64,000 nt of DNA, taken from G965200765 sp965203865 (GTDB lineage Bacteria; Pseudomonadota; Gammaproteobacteria; Arenicellales; JAJDZL01). The number at the start of each line of letters is the position of its first letter. The first letter of the stretch is position 1. The DNA lies in NCBI GenBank assembly GCA_965203865.1, contig OZ241916.1, forward strand, positions 124,001 through 188,000. Reading direction: 5' to 3'. This document shows positions 37,774-46,849 of this stretch, one piece after another. The position numbers and the translations under genes were made by a program. Below the pieces are notes generated by a model. It did not search any database and was not told where the DNA came from. It worked only from the letters and a program-made list of their open reading frames with translations.

Positions 37774-40035
37774 CTAGTTGCCAGACAGATCCGGAGGGTG
37801 GGACCGAACTTTCGCGCTTCGCACGCGCAGCAAATGATAAACAGACTTGTCGCTTCGGATTTTCCGCATAATCTGCGCCAGATGAACCCGGTTTTCCACT
37901 TCAATCACAATGTCCATTGTTACATGCTCTTTTCCGTAAGTACTAAATTTGCAATCGCTGATATTTGCTTTCTGCTCGGCGATTGTTGTCGCGATTTTTG
38001 CAAGAACGCCTTTCCTGTTGATTACATCCATTCGAATAGGCACGGCGAACCTGCCGCGAGGCTCTTTTGCCCAGTGAAATTTATTCCAGCGGTTCATATT
38101 GTTTTTCGCATTTCTTGACTGTATGCAGTTGTCTGTATGTATTACAATTCCTCGTCCAGTCGTAAGATGTCCAATAATTGAATCGCCCGGAATCGGATGG
38201 CAGCATTTTGCGTAGTTGACTACAAGTCCTTCGGTACCATTGATTGCAACTGACCCGCCTTCTGCAAAACTCGTCTTTTTCTCATCGTCCGATTCCGGGA
38301 GCAATTGGCGAACAATCACCGAAGGAATTCTGCTGCCAATTCCCAGTTCGTATAGAACCTGTTCCCAAGAATCTGCCTGCAACTGCCTTACCAGTTCTTC
38401 CTTGTTGTCTTCGGTAATCGAGCTGTAACGAACTTTTTGGTCCCGGAGGGATTTCTTCAACAGTTTTACGCCCATTTCGATTGAACTTTTTCTGGTTCGC
38501 TGCTTCAAGCTGTAGCGAATCGCTGTTCTTGCTTTTCCGGAAACAGCGAAGTCAAGCCATTCTGCCTGCGGATTTCCAAATCTGGATGTCTTGATGAAAA
38601 CATGGTCGCCGTTTTCCAGCATGCGATGAAGCGGAACAGGCTGGTTGTTCACAACCGCTGAAACCGCCTTGTGTCCTACGTCGGAGTGTACTGCATAAGC
38701 AAAGTCAATTGCAGTTGCCCCCTTCGGAAGCTGCTTGACTTCCCCTTGGGGAGTTCTGACGTAAACATCGTCTGGATACATGCTCAGCTTGATGTGGTCC
38801 AGAAACTCGCCCGGACTGTCCGACATGTCGGAAGTTGAAATCACATCGTTCAACCATTGCATTTCGGAACCACGGAGCGATCCATTGCCAGAAGCGCCTG
38901 CCTTGTATCGCAGATGAGAAGCAATCCCCATTTCGGCAATCATATGCATGGATTCAGTTCGAATCTGAACTTCAAGCGACCTGCTGCTTTCTCCAAAGAC
39001 TTTTGTATGCAACGATTGGTAGCCGTTGAATTTTGGCATGGCAATGTAGTCGCTGAAAGCACCAGGTACAGGCTTGTAGCGCTTGTGTACAGCTCCCAAA
39101 GCGAGATAGCAGTCTCCTTCTGATTCCACGATAATGCGAAAAGCGTAGATGTCCTTAACTGAATCCAGTGCTTGGTTTGTTCGCTGCATCTTTCTGTAAA
39201 TCGCATAAATGTCTTTTTGCCGACCGGACACGGTTGCACTGATGCCTTGTTCTTCGAGCAGTTTTTCTAGTCCTTTAATGTAGTCCTTTATATTTTGCGA
39301 TTTTCTGGAACGCCGGCGAATGGCGGCTGACAAGATGCGATGTCGATACGGGTGCAGATGCTGAAAGCACAGATTTTCCAGTTCTCTTTGCCAAATGAAT
39401 ATTCCCAGACGAGTGGCAATTGGCACGTAGATATCCATGGTTTGCTGGGCAATTCTTTTTATCTTGTCGGGGGCATGTACATGGAGAGAGCGCAAATTGT
39501 GAATTCTGTCGGCAAGTTTGATCAAAATAACGCGAATATCGTCTGTCATCGCCATGAACATGCGACTAAAATTCGCTGCTTCGGCATGTTGCGGAGATTC
39601 AAACTGCACATTGCTGATTTTACTGACGCCTTCAACCAGATGAGCTACCTCGCTGCCGAATTCCCGCTGCAGTATTTCTTGCGACAAATCCGTGTCTTCC
39701 AGGGTGTCGTGCAGAATCCCGGCAATGATGCTGCACTTGTCCATGTGAATGTCAGCAAGAAGTTGCGCCACTTCAAGCGGGTGAGTGATGTACTTCCCGC
39801 CGGACTTGCGCATTTGACCTTCATGCGCGTCGCGCCCAATACTGAATGCTTTTTCGACCTCTTTTATTTCCGACGGGGACTTGAGATACTCCAGAGACTT
39901 GAGGAGTCGTTTGAACTGCTTTTCTTCTTCCGGACTCCCGAACTTGAGAATGTCTGGAATCTTACTGCTTGTCCTCGTCGGTGACTTCAGCGATGTCGGT
40001 ATCGGCAAGCTTAAACTGGGTACCTGTTTTTTCAT
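37774..40035 (-). CDS. spoT: Bifunctional (p)ppGpp synthetase/hydrolase SpoT
   Basis: This is a 753-residue RelA/SpoT homolog. The N-terminal hydrolase has the HD motif (GILHDTLEDTDLS). The synthetase region includes KDIYAIYRKMQRT and PKFNGYQSLHTKVFG. A TGS domain (VYVRTPQGEVKQLPKGATAIDFAYAVHSDVGH) and a C-terminal ACT domain follow. It controls the stringent response and here also serves a genome with a strong rrn promoter. The long frame starts inside rpoZ with a 74-bp overlap and an N-terminal tail not seen in relatives. A start nearer the rpoZ stop is possible but has no clear codon or ribosome site. Confidence 0.94.
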   Translation of the reverse strand: MKKQVPSLSLPIPTSLKSPTRTSSKIPDILKFGSPEEEKQFKRLLKSLEYLKSPSEIKEVEKAFSIGRDAHEGQMRKSGGKYITHPLEVAQLLADIHMDKCSIIAGILHDTLEDTDLSQEILQREFGSEVAHLVEGVSKISNVQFESPQHAEAANFSRMFMAMTDDIRVILIKLADRIHNLRSLHVHAPDKIKRIAQQTMDIYVPIATRLGIFIWQRELENLCFQHLHPYRHRILSAAIRRRSRKSQNIKDYIKGLEKLLEEQGISATVSGRQKDIYAIYRKMQRTNQALDSVKDIYAFRIIVESEGDCYLALGAVHKRYKPVPGAFSDYIAMPKFNGYQSLHTKVFGESSRSLEVQIRTESMHMIAEMGIASHLRYKAGASGNGSLRGSEMQWLNDVISTSDMSDSPGEFLDHIKLSMYPDDVYVRTPQGEVKQLPKGATAIDFAYAVHSDVGHKAVSAVVNNQPVPLHRMLENGDHVFIKTSRFGNPQAEWLDFAVSGKARTAIRYSLKQRTRKSSIEMGVKLLKKSLRDQKVRYSSITEDNKEELVRQLQADSWEQVLYELGIGSRIPSVIVRQLLPESDDEKKTSFAEGGSVAINGTEGLVVNYAKCCHPIPGDSIIGHLTTGRGIVIHTDNCIQSRNAKNNMNRWNKFHWAKEPRGRFAVPIRMDVINRKGVLAKIATTIAEQKANISDCKFSTYGKEHVTMDIVIEVENRVHLAQIMRKIRSDKSVYHLLRVRSAKVRSHPPDLSGN

Positions 40036-40291
40036 CCGGTTCTATTTGTTCGGGGTCCAACTCGAATGCGGCTACACTCGGGACTGGCACGTCGGGGTCA
40101 TCAAGAATCGAACTGTCAATAAGGCCCTCAGCAATTTCCCTGAGTGCAATTACAGTATGCTTGTCATTGTCTTCCGGCACCAAAGGCTGGGCACCTTTGG
40201 CAAGTTGACGCGCACGCTTGGCCGCAATCAGTACCAATTGGAACCGATTATCAACAACTTCAAGACAATCTTCGACAGTGATTCGTGCCAT
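39962..40291 (-). CDS. rpoZ: RNA polymerase omega subunit
   Basis: The 109-residue omega subunit begins MARITVEDCLEVVDNRFQLVLIAAKRARQLAKG, the conserved block that wraps the beta-prime C-terminus, and has an acidic tail. It assists polymerase assembly and takes part in ppGpp binding. It overlaps spoT as in related genomes. The gmk gene that often precedes it is absent; a divergent cytochrome b561 gene lies upstream. Confidence 0.94.
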   Translation of the reverse strand: MARITVEDCLEVVDNRFQLVLIAAKRARQLAKGAQPLVPEDNDKHTVIALREIAEGLIDSSILDDPDVPVPSVAAFELDPEQIEPDEKTGTQFKLADTDIAEVTDEDKQ

Positions 40292-40463
40292 AGTAACCTC
40301 AGAATTCTATTCGGTGGACAAGGAAATCAAGAATATAAATAGGCTACAATTATAACCAAAGGAATACGCGCAATTTCAACTTTCACACAAGATGCAATGC
40401 CGGATTACCGATAAACAAGATATTTCTTCATTTTCTAGTGAAATTGGGCTCACGCGAAAAATC

Positions 40464-41168
40464 ATGTCAAACGAATCCGGAAAGCATTCGCCAATTCGAA
40501 TATGGGATGTTTCAATCCGAATTTTTCACTGGCTCCTCGCACTACTCATTGTTGTTATGTATGTCTCCGCCAAGCTTGAAAAATTTGATATCCACATTCT
40601 GGCGGGAACAGCCATTACCGTATTGCTGGTGTTTCGCATTGTCTGGGGACTGGTAGGAAGTTCAAACGCCAGATTTTCCAGTTTGCTGCATCCTGTCGCC
40701 GCATACAAGGAATACCTCGGCAAACTTCGGAAGCGGTCTCCGGGATACTCTACGGGGCACAGTCCGATTGGCTCGCTTTCGGTTATAGCGATGCTAGCGG
40801 TCCTGGCTGTTCAAGTAGGCACCGGGCTAGTGGCAACAAATGTTGATGGAATAGTAGAGGGTCCATTTGCCTATTATGTGACATACGAATATTCACGATT
40901 TGCCAGCGAAATTCATTTACTCAACGAGCAATTACTGTTTGCCTTGGCAATCCTGCATATAGCAGCTATTTTGTTCTACTATTTCTACAAAAAGGAAAAT
41001 CTGATTGTTCCGATGATAACCGGCGTAGCCAACTTGCCTTCTGATAAAGCCAAGTTGGCACCTCGGCTCGCTTCGCCTTGGTTTGCCTTGTCAGTGCTTC
41101 TGATTGTTGCTTTGATTATCGTAATCTTGTTTTTGCTCTATGGAGGCCTAATGTCACTCTTTCTTTAA
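40464..41168 (+). CDS. Cytochrome b561-type membrane protein
   Basis: The 234-residue product has four to five hydrophobic helices and an N-terminal IRIWDVSIRIFHWLLALLIVVMY, the first helix with a heme-ligand His, as in Ni-hydrogenase-type cytochrome b561 proteins. Further histidines in EIHLLNEQ and ALAILHIAAILFYYF are likely heme ligands. The ATG at 40464 is preferred over an upstream frame because the b561 domain starts 12 codons later. The gene converges on a cytochrome c' gene and overlaps its end by 15 bp. The pair may exchange electrons; this is inferred. Confidence 0.85.
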   Translation: MSNESGKHSPIRIWDVSIRIFHWLLALLIVVMYVSAKLEKFDIHILAGTAITVLLVFRIVWGLVGSSNARFSSLLHPVAAYKEYLGKLRKRSPGYSTGHSPIGSLSVIAMLAVLAVQVGTGLVATNVDGIVEGPFAYYVTYEYSRFASEIHLLNEQLLFALAILHIAAILFYYFYKKENLIVPMITGVANLPSDKAKLAPRLASPWFALSVLLIVALIIVILFLLYGGLMSLFL

Positions 41169-41657
41169 GCGAAATTTTTTGTGACAACCTCGGCACCCCT
41201 TTCCACCCAATGCTTTTACACCCGCAGCAATTTGACCCTTATCTCCAGAATCAAACGCCTCTTGCAGATTGCCTGCCAATGGCGCCATTGCTTCGGCAGC
41301 ACTAACAAAGTCGTCCCAGTTGGTCCAAATTTCGGGCTTGGCCTCACTGTCTTCAAATTCTGCCACTCCTGTACCTTCGGGGAATAATTCCGGAATCGAT
41401 GGTGCGGTTTCTGCAATTTCGCCGGCCATGGAAGCAAGTTCCAACGGCTCGCCTGAACCGCGCTTCAAATAATTTGAAAATGCCTTCATCGCTTTCCCCA
41501 GGTTGTTCATATATTCATGGCGGTCCTCAAAGGTGGCGACTTGCTCAGGCGTGGCACCTTCCAGATTAATGTCATGGCCAATTGCAATTTTCTCCACAGG
41601 CAAAGCAACTGATACCAGAATGCCAGCTGCAACCAATGTCTTCAAAGTCTTGCTCAT
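41154..41657 (-). CDS. Class II cytochrome c (cytochrome c' type)
   Basis: The 167-residue exported protein has a signal peptide (about 25 residues) and a four-helix bundle ending in the heme site CRGCHKKFRLKKE near the C-terminus. That position is the hallmark of class II cytochromes c. Such proteins bind NO or serve as electron carriers in the periplasm. The ribosome site GAGGAG precedes the ATG. The gene's end overlaps the convergent cytochrome b561 gene. Confidence 0.88.
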   Translation of the reverse strand: MSKTLKTLVAAGILVSVALPVEKIAIGHDINLEGATPEQVATFEDRHEYMNNLGKAMKAFSNYLKRGSGEPLELASMAGEIAETAPSIPELFPEGTGVAEFEDSEAKPEIWTNWDDFVSAAEAMAPLAGNLQEAFDSGDKGQIAAGVKALGGKGCRGCHKKFRLKKE

Positions 41658-41808
41658 TGTTTATCTCCTCTACTTACAGCCCCAAAATTTTTGATGGAAT
41701 AACAGTTCTCATGAGTGGCAAGAAGTTTAGCAGAAAACCCGGGCTGAAATTTTTAATTTGTTTGTTTTTCGGTCCTGATTTCATCCCTGTTTATTCACTA
41801 GCGAATTT

Positions 41809-43551
41809 TCAACTCAGGGTGTTCAACCGGAACAGCAATTCTCGCCTTGATTCGGTATTTGCTTCAAAAACTATATCTTCAACCATATTTCTGGTTTCGC
41901 TTAAATCACTGTTTCTGATCACTTGCTTGACCTCAGGCATTGTAGTTGAATCCATGCTGAAAATGGTAAGCCCGAGGCCTAGAAGCAGGCGCGTATATAT
42001 GGTTTCTCCTGCCATTTCACCGCAAAGGGATACTGATTTTCCGTTTTTCACCCCTGCTTCAATCGTGGTCTGGATCAAGCGTAACACAGAAGGATGCAGG
42101 GGGTCGTAGAGGTAGTTCACCTCGTCGTCTACCCGGTCAATGGCCAGTGTGTACTGAATCAAGTCGTTCGTTCCGATGGATAAAAAGTCGAGATGCTGCG
42201 CGAACATGTCAGCCATGATCGCCGCCGCGGGCACTTCAATCATTGCGCCTACTTGCATATTCGGGTCGTAAGGGATGCCTTCCTGCCCGAGCTCCGCCTT
42301 GACTTCTTCAATTACAGTCATTACCTGATTGACTTCGTCAATTGAAGATACCATGGGAATCATGCACTGGACCGTCCCATAAGCAGAGGCCCGGAATATT
42401 GCGCGTAATTGTGGCCGAAAGAGCTCCTGATGTCGCAAGCAGAGCCGCACTGCCCGGATGCCCAGTGCAGGATTGGTAACCACTTTGCCCCGTTTGCCAA
42501 GTTGCCGGCCACCGTCAACCTGCTTGTCCGCTCCAAGATCCAAAGTGCGAATTGTGACCGACCTGAGTCGCTTCACCGCATCTATATATGCTTTGGCCTG
42601 CTCTTCTTCACCGGGAGGCTCCTCGCGATTCATAAACAGGTACTCGGTTCGATACAGGCCAACACCGTCCGCGCCGCAATTCACTGCCGCTTCAATATCC
42701 GAAGGCAGTTCGACATTGGCAAGCAGGGTAATTTCATGCCCGTCTGTAGTTCTAGCGGACAGGTGCTGCAAAGAAAGAAGCAGTCTATGCCTTAGTTGTT
42801 CGTCTTCCTGACGTTTTTCAAATTCCAGCAGAGCATCGTCTGTGGGGTTGACAATTACTTCATTGTTTTTGCTGTCAACAACAAGAGTGTCGCCGTGGCG
42901 AATGTGATGAACTGCGCCGTGCAATCCGACAATTGCCGGAATTTGCAAGCTTCGGGCAAGAATGGCGACATGAGAAATCGGGCTGCCAAGATCGGTTACG
43001 AACGCACTCATGTTGTAGTCCTTGAAAAAGACAGTATCCGAAGGCGTGAGGTCATGTGCCACCAAAACACAGCCTTCCAGATTTCCTTCTACCTCTGTGG
43101 CAAGTTGTCCGCGCGCAATCATCATTTGTCGGTAAATTTGCTGAATTACCTGGTCTACGTCATCCTGCCGGCTCCTCAGGTACGGGTCTTCCACATTTTC
43201 AAACACTTCAAGAATCTGACTTCGATAGTGCAAAAGCGCTGACTCCGCACTGCAAGAGTTCTCCCGGATGATGTTTACAACGCCTTCGCGCAGAGTTTGA
43301 TCTTCCGCCATCATCATATGTGTTTCCAAAAATGCGGCAATATCGCCGGAGGTGTCTTCGGAAAGCTTGCTGCGCACCGCGGCCAATTCTTCGACCGTGT
43401 TTTTCAGGGCCTGATCAAGGTGGGTTACTTCCTTGTCAACGTTATCCGTAGCGACTTCAAGACTCGGCACATCAAATACAGACCTGTCAATTACAACTGC
43501 GCGTCCAATCGCAACTCCCGTTCCGACACCGGCTCCTTTCAGTGTAAACAT
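41809..43551 (-). CDS. ptsI: Phosphoenolpyruvate-protein phosphotransferase (PTS enzyme I)
   Basis: The 580-residue enzyme I takes phosphate from PEP onto a histidine and passes it to HPr. It has the phospho-His site SPISHVAILARSLQIPAIVG (near residue 190), the PEP-binding GVGLYRTEYLFM and the catalytic Cys in VSLCGEMAGE. There is no N-terminal GAF domain as in EI-Ntr. Its start shares one base with the ptsH stop. No sugar permease is near, so the chain probably ends on the regulatory IIA encoded by ptsN rather than driving sugar uptake. Confidence 0.93.
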   Translation of the reverse strand: MFTLKGAGVGTGVAIGRAVVIDRSVFDVPSLEVATDNVDKEVTHLDQALKNTVEELAAVRSKLSEDTSGDIAAFLETHMMMAEDQTLREGVVNIIRENSCSAESALLHYRSQILEVFENVEDPYLRSRQDDVDQVIQQIYRQMMIARGQLATEVEGNLEGCVLVAHDLTPSDTVFFKDYNMSAFVTDLGSPISHVAILARSLQIPAIVGLHGAVHHIRHGDTLVVDSKNNEVIVNPTDDALLEFEKRQEDEQLRHRLLLSLQHLSARTTDGHEITLLANVELPSDIEAAVNCGADGVGLYRTEYLFMNREEPPGEEEQAKAYIDAVKRLRSVTIRTLDLGADKQVDGGRQLGKRGKVVTNPALGIRAVRLCLRHQELFRPQLRAIFRASAYGTVQCMIPMVSSIDEVNQVMTVIEEVKAELGQEGIPYDPNMQVGAMIEVPAAAIMADMFAQHLDFLSIGTNDLIQYTLAIDRVDDEVNYLYDPLHPSVLRLIQTTIEAGVKNGKSVSLCGEMAGETIYTRLLLGLGLTIFSMDSTTMPEVKQVIRNSDLSETRNMVEDIVFEANTESRRELLFRLNTLS

Positions 43552-43841
43552 CAGTCCTCTTCTCCAAAACGCTTCAGGAACAAATCGCAGATGGCCTCGT
43601 GCGCGTCTTTTTCGTCTTCGCCGCTAACTGTGAGTTGCAGCTTGGACCCATGCGTGGCCGCCAGCATCATGAGCCCCATAATGCTTTTTACGCTTGCAGA
43701 TTGATTCCCGTGCGCCAGTGTTATTTCACTTTGATACTTTGATGCTGTATTTACAAGCTTTGAAGCTACGCGGGCATGCACACCGAGCCTGTTCAAAACT
43801 TCTATTTCACTTTGAATCAAAACCTTGTCCCAGTTCTCCAT
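43551..43841 (-). CDS. ptsH: HPr family phosphocarrier protein
   Basis: The 96-residue carrier has the phosphorylated His in LNRLGVHARVASKLV and the second block VKSIMGLMMLAATHGSKLQLTVSGEDE. The serine in KSIMGL matches the HPr S46 position. The frame is open further upstream inside rapZ, but the ATG at 43841 (MENWDKVLIQ) gives the normal size. It overlaps the end of rapZ by 35 bp and leads directly into ptsI. Confidence 0.92.
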   Translation of the reverse strand: MENWDKVLIQSEIEVLNRLGVHARVASKLVNTASKYQSEITLAHGNQSASVKSIMGLMMLAATHGSKLQLTVSGEDEKDAHEAICDLFLKRFGEED

Positions 43842-44682
43842 GCCTCTTTTGTACGCCTGTATCCCTATTCCGACACAACTCGTACAGTTTTTCGACAACA
43901 TATACAGAACGGTGTCGCCCGCCAGTGCAACCAACTGCTATAGTCATATAGATTCGACCGGCGGCATGAAAACTCGGCATCCATTCATCAATAAAGCCGT
44001 CAATACGGTCAACCATTTTTTCAACAACAGCATGTCCGGTAAAGTATTCGATGATTTCAGGGTCTGTTCCGTTGTATTTTTTCAACTCGGGTACCCAGTA
44101 GGGGTTGGGCAGGCAGCGAACATCAAAAACAAAATCTGCATCAAGCGGCGTGCCTCTTTTATAGGCAAAAGACTTGAGCAGCAAAGAAGGGTAGCCCGGT
44201 TGCGTGCTTGCGGCATCTTCCTGAATCAGGAGCCGCAATTCGTGCGGAGTCATCATGGTCGTATCAAAATGCTTGGCTGCGCTTTCCGATATCGGAAAAA
44301 GAATTTGCTTCTCCAGTTGAATGCTTTCAGTTAGCGGGCTCTCATCTTCCATCAACGGATGCTTTCGACGTGTTTCGCTGAATCTTTTTACCAGTTCGGA
44401 TTCATCGGCATCCAGGAAAATTACCTCGCACTTGATTCCAAGACGCTTCAGGTGCTGCAGCTGGTCAGGAAGCGAATCCAAAAACTTGAGATTGCGGGAA
44501 TCAATGCTGACCGCAGCGTTTTCCACTGCCAAGTCGGAACTGGATACTACATCGTCGGCAAACTGGGAAAGCAGCACAACAGGCAAGTTGTCAACACAGT
44601 AGTAGCCCAGGTCTTCCAATGCGCGGAGCGCGATGCTTTTTCCCGAACCCGAAGTTCCACTAACAATTTTGATGTGCTTCAA
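43807..44682 (-). CDS. rapZ: RNase adapter protein RapZ
   Basis: The 291-residue protein starts with a Walker A motif (VSGTSGSGKSIALRALEDLGY), binds nucleotide and, in E. coli, guides small-RNA decay controlling amino-sugar synthesis. The C-terminal RNA-binding block IGCTGGRHRSVYVVEKL is intact (here VGCTGGRHRS). The gene lies between ptsN and ptsH, as in other gammaproteobacteria. A 138-bp gap separates it from ptsN, so it may have its own promoter. Confidence 0.95.
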   Translation of the reverse strand: MKHIKIVSGTSGSGKSIALRALEDLGYYCVDNLPVVLLSQFADDVVSSSDLAVENAAVSIDSRNLKFLDSLPDQLQHLKRLGIKCEVIFLDADESELVKRFSETRRKHPLMEDESPLTESIQLEKQILFPISESAAKHFDTTMMTPHELRLLIQEDAASTQPGYPSLLLKSFAYKRGTPLDADFVFDVRCLPNPYWVPELKKYNGTDPEIIEYFTGHAVVEKMVDRIDGFIDEWMPSFHAAGRIYMTIAVGCTGGRHRSVYVVEKLYELCRNRDTGVQKRHGELGQGFDSK

Positions 44683-44820
44683 ATCAATTCACTCCTCAAC
44701 TGCTTTGTTCCCAAATGCTGTATCTGGATACAACACAGGGTTCTGACTTGACAGTAAATCTTGCATTCCGATGCGCGTATTCGCACAGGCAATTCGCAGA
44801 AACCAGCTCCTCTTTTCCTA

Positions 44821-45342
44821 TTATTCCACAGAGTCTGAATCGTACTTGATTAATTGCTCGTACAACTCGGTCGCACTGCCTGCGGATTTTAATTTTTGAT
44901 CGAGTTTACCGATTTCAAAGTTCCGTGCCAGCCGTGCCAGTAGTTTGACATGCACATCTGCACATTCAGCGGGGACCAGCAGGCCGCAGGCAATCCATAT
45001 TCGACTGCTCGCATCTCCATTGGTTTTCAGTGCAGTCTTTGGACGAATTATGGCGCCGATTGGGTACGGAAGTTCGTTGAGCCGCCCATGAGGGATCAAT
45101 ACACCATTTCCAAGATCAGTGCTTCCTAGCCTTTCCCGCTCCAGCAGGGTCTGGAAAATTGTGTCCTTGTCGATGACGAATGTATTTCCCTTGGTAAAAA
45201 CACTTGAAAGTATTTCAAGCAGTCTCTTTGTGCTGGACACATCCACGTCCGTCTCAATCCGCTGTGGACTGAATACATTTTTGAAGTGCGCATCTTCGGA
45301 AAGAGACGCACCACCTGAAAGTGACTCGGGATTCTCGTTCAT
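44821..45342 (-). CDS. ptsN: Nitrogen-regulatory PTS IIA protein PtsN
   Basis: The 173-residue IIA-Ntr has the active-site histidine in LGNGVLIPHGRLNEL and the VHVKLLARLARNF block. It takes phosphate from HPr and regulates potassium uptake, nitrogen and stress responses rather than sugar transport. Its ATG overlaps the hpf stop by 4 bp. It is part of the conserved lptB-hpf-ptsN run. Confidence 0.93.
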   Translation of the reverse strand: MNENPESLSGGASLSEDAHFKNVFSPQRIETDVDVSSTKRLLEILSSVFTKGNTFVIDKDTIFQTLLERERLGSTDLGNGVLIPHGRLNELPYPIGAIIRPKTALKTNGDASSRIWIACGLLVPAECADVHVKLLARLARNFEIGKLDQKLKSAGSATELYEQLIKYDSDSVE

Positions 45343-45668
45343 GACGGATGACGAATTGTTTTGTTTTTGTCGTTATGACGGCTGTGGTCAGTAAGCCGTT
45401 CCTTGTGCTTGAGAACTTGCCGGTCCAGCTTGTGCGACATTGAATCAATCGCTGTAAAAAAGTCATGAGCCTGCGCCTTTGCATGAATCGAAATATTTCG
45501 ACCGTGTATGGTTGCTTCTGCGAAACAGGTCGATTTCTCCTTATGGAGAACTACATCCGTCGTCGTTGGCTGGTTAAAATGATTTTCTACCTTCTGCAGT
45601 CTTTTGTCTACATGGGATCGAAGTCCCTGTGTAATGTCCATATGGTGTCCACTTACCATGATTTCCAT
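45339..45668 (-). CDS. hpf: Ribosome hibernation promoting factor (short form)
   Basis: The 109-residue protein is the short HPF/YfiA type that helps form inactive 100S ribosomes in starvation. It has MEIMVSGHHMDITQGLRSHVDKRLQKVENHF and the middle block HKEKSTCFAEATIHGRNISIHAKAQAHDFFTAIDSMSHKLDRQV. A ribosome site (GGAGG) is 6 bp upstream. In E. coli rpoN is directly upstream; here the upstream 392 bp are without a gene. Confidence 0.95.
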   Translation of the reverse strand: MEIMVSGHHMDITQGLRSHVDKRLQKVENHFNQPTTTDVVLHKEKSTCFAEATIHGRNISIHAKAQAHDFFTAIDSMSHKLDRQVLKHKERLTDHSRHNDKNKTIRHPS

Positions 45669-46060
45669 TTTTATGCCTCCAGTGTAAATTTAAAAATTCA
45701 AGCAGCGTCTCTTCTTCGCTGCTGCGTCGGAATTCTTGTGCTGATTCTGTGCTTTGCTATAGTTTCCCAGGCAATTTGCACCCCTTTCGCTCTGCATTAG
45801 CGAGCGGCGCCTGTGCTTGACTGGGATTGTACGACTCGTCACTTCTCGCAGCATTGCGAATTCGATCCGAAAAAAGTAATTTAATGAAAATTTTTGCTGT
45901 TGCCTTAATGTCCATACGTTGTCGCATCGGGTTGACATGCAATAATTCGCTTTTTGTTCTGAAATTACAGTTTCGTCAAGATTATTCTATTACAAAAATG
46001 CTATCCATATTGATCGAGTGTGCATGATGTAGTCTGCTCGCCAAGACTTATTGGAGCTCC
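45669..46060. other. Gap where rpoN usually lies, no gene seen
   Basis: In most gammaproteobacteria rpoN (sigma-54) sits between lptB and hpf. Here only 392 bp remain. Both strands contain short open frames (up to about 80 codons, for example 45690-45938 on the minus strand), but none shows the sigma-54 C-terminal RpoN box or any known family. The stretch probably carries the hpf-ptsN promoter. A worn rpoN remnant cannot be recognised. Confidence 0.6.
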
Positions 46061-46807
46061 CTAGATCCTGAATTTTTCTCCAAGATAGTATTTTCTTGCC
46101 TCTTCACTGGCCAGTATCTCCTCAGGAGTGCCTGAAACAATAATTTTTCCTTCATTCATGACATAAGCCCGGTCACAAATTCCAAGTGTTTCGCGAACAT
46201 TGTGGTCTGTAACCAGTATTCCGATTTTCTGCATTTGCAGAAACTGGATTTGCTTGACGACATCTTCAACCGCCAATGGGTCAACTCCTGCAAATGGTTC
46301 GTCCAGAAGAATAAATTCTGGATTCAATGAAAACACCCGTGCGATCTCAACTCTGCGACGTTCGCCGCCGGAGAGACTTACGCCCAGGCTGTTTCGTATC
46401 GCGGCAATACCGAATATTTCAAGCAATTCTTCAAGCCGTTGCATGCGCTCCGTCCGGGCAAGATCTTTTTTACACTCAAGAACTGCCAAAATGTTCTTCT
46501 CGACACTCAGTCTGCGAAAAACGGATGCTTCCTGGGGCAGGTAGCCAATCCCCATTCTTGCTCTGGTGTAGACGGGCTTTGAAGTGATGTTTTTGTCGTT
46601 CAGTAAAACTGTTCCGCGGTCGCAACGCTCAAGGCCGACCATCATGTTAAAGCTGGTTGTTTTTCCAGCGCCGTTGGGTCCAAGAAGTCCGACAATTTCT
46701 CCAGACAGTACGTGCATGGTGACCTGGTCAACAACGGTTCGCGACTTGAACGCCTTGCTTGCGTCCTGAATTTCCAGTTTGCTGTTCATGGATGTATCAG
46801 TCGACAT
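46061..46807 (-). CDS. lptB: LPS export ABC transporter ATP-binding protein LptB
   Basis: This 248-residue ATPase drives lipopolysaccharide extraction from the inner membrane by the LptBFGC complex. It has Walker A GPNGAGKTT, the Q-loop region YLPQEASVFRRLSVEKN, signature LSGGERRRVEIAR and Walker B FILLDEPFAGVDP. The YLPQEASVFRRL block is typical of LptB. It follows lptA by 42 bp on the minus strand. Confidence 0.96.
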   Translation of the reverse strand: MSTDTSMNSKLEIQDASKAFKSRTVVDQVTMHVLSGEIVGLLGPNGAGKTTSFNMMVGLERCDRGTVLLNDKNITSKPVYTRARMGIGYLPQEASVFRRLSVEKNILAVLECKKDLARTERMQRLEELLEIFGIAAIRNSLGVSLSGGERRRVEIARVFSLNPEFILLDEPFAGVDPLAVEDVVKQIQFLQMQKIGILVTDHNVRETLGICDRAYVMNEGKIIVSGTPEEILASEEARKYYLGEKFRI

Positions 46808-46849
46808 GCTACCAACGATGAGAAAAGCTTTTTTCGTTGACAGACCGGA

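Noticed and set aside
39340..39984. Long plus-strand frame opposite spoT
   Set aside because: It is antisense to a strongly conserved spoT region and has no family match; a shadow of the real gene.
45690..45938. rpoN remnant in the gap between lptB and hpf
   Set aside because: None of the short frames shows the RpoN box or other sigma-54 sequence, so I could not support a pseudogene call.
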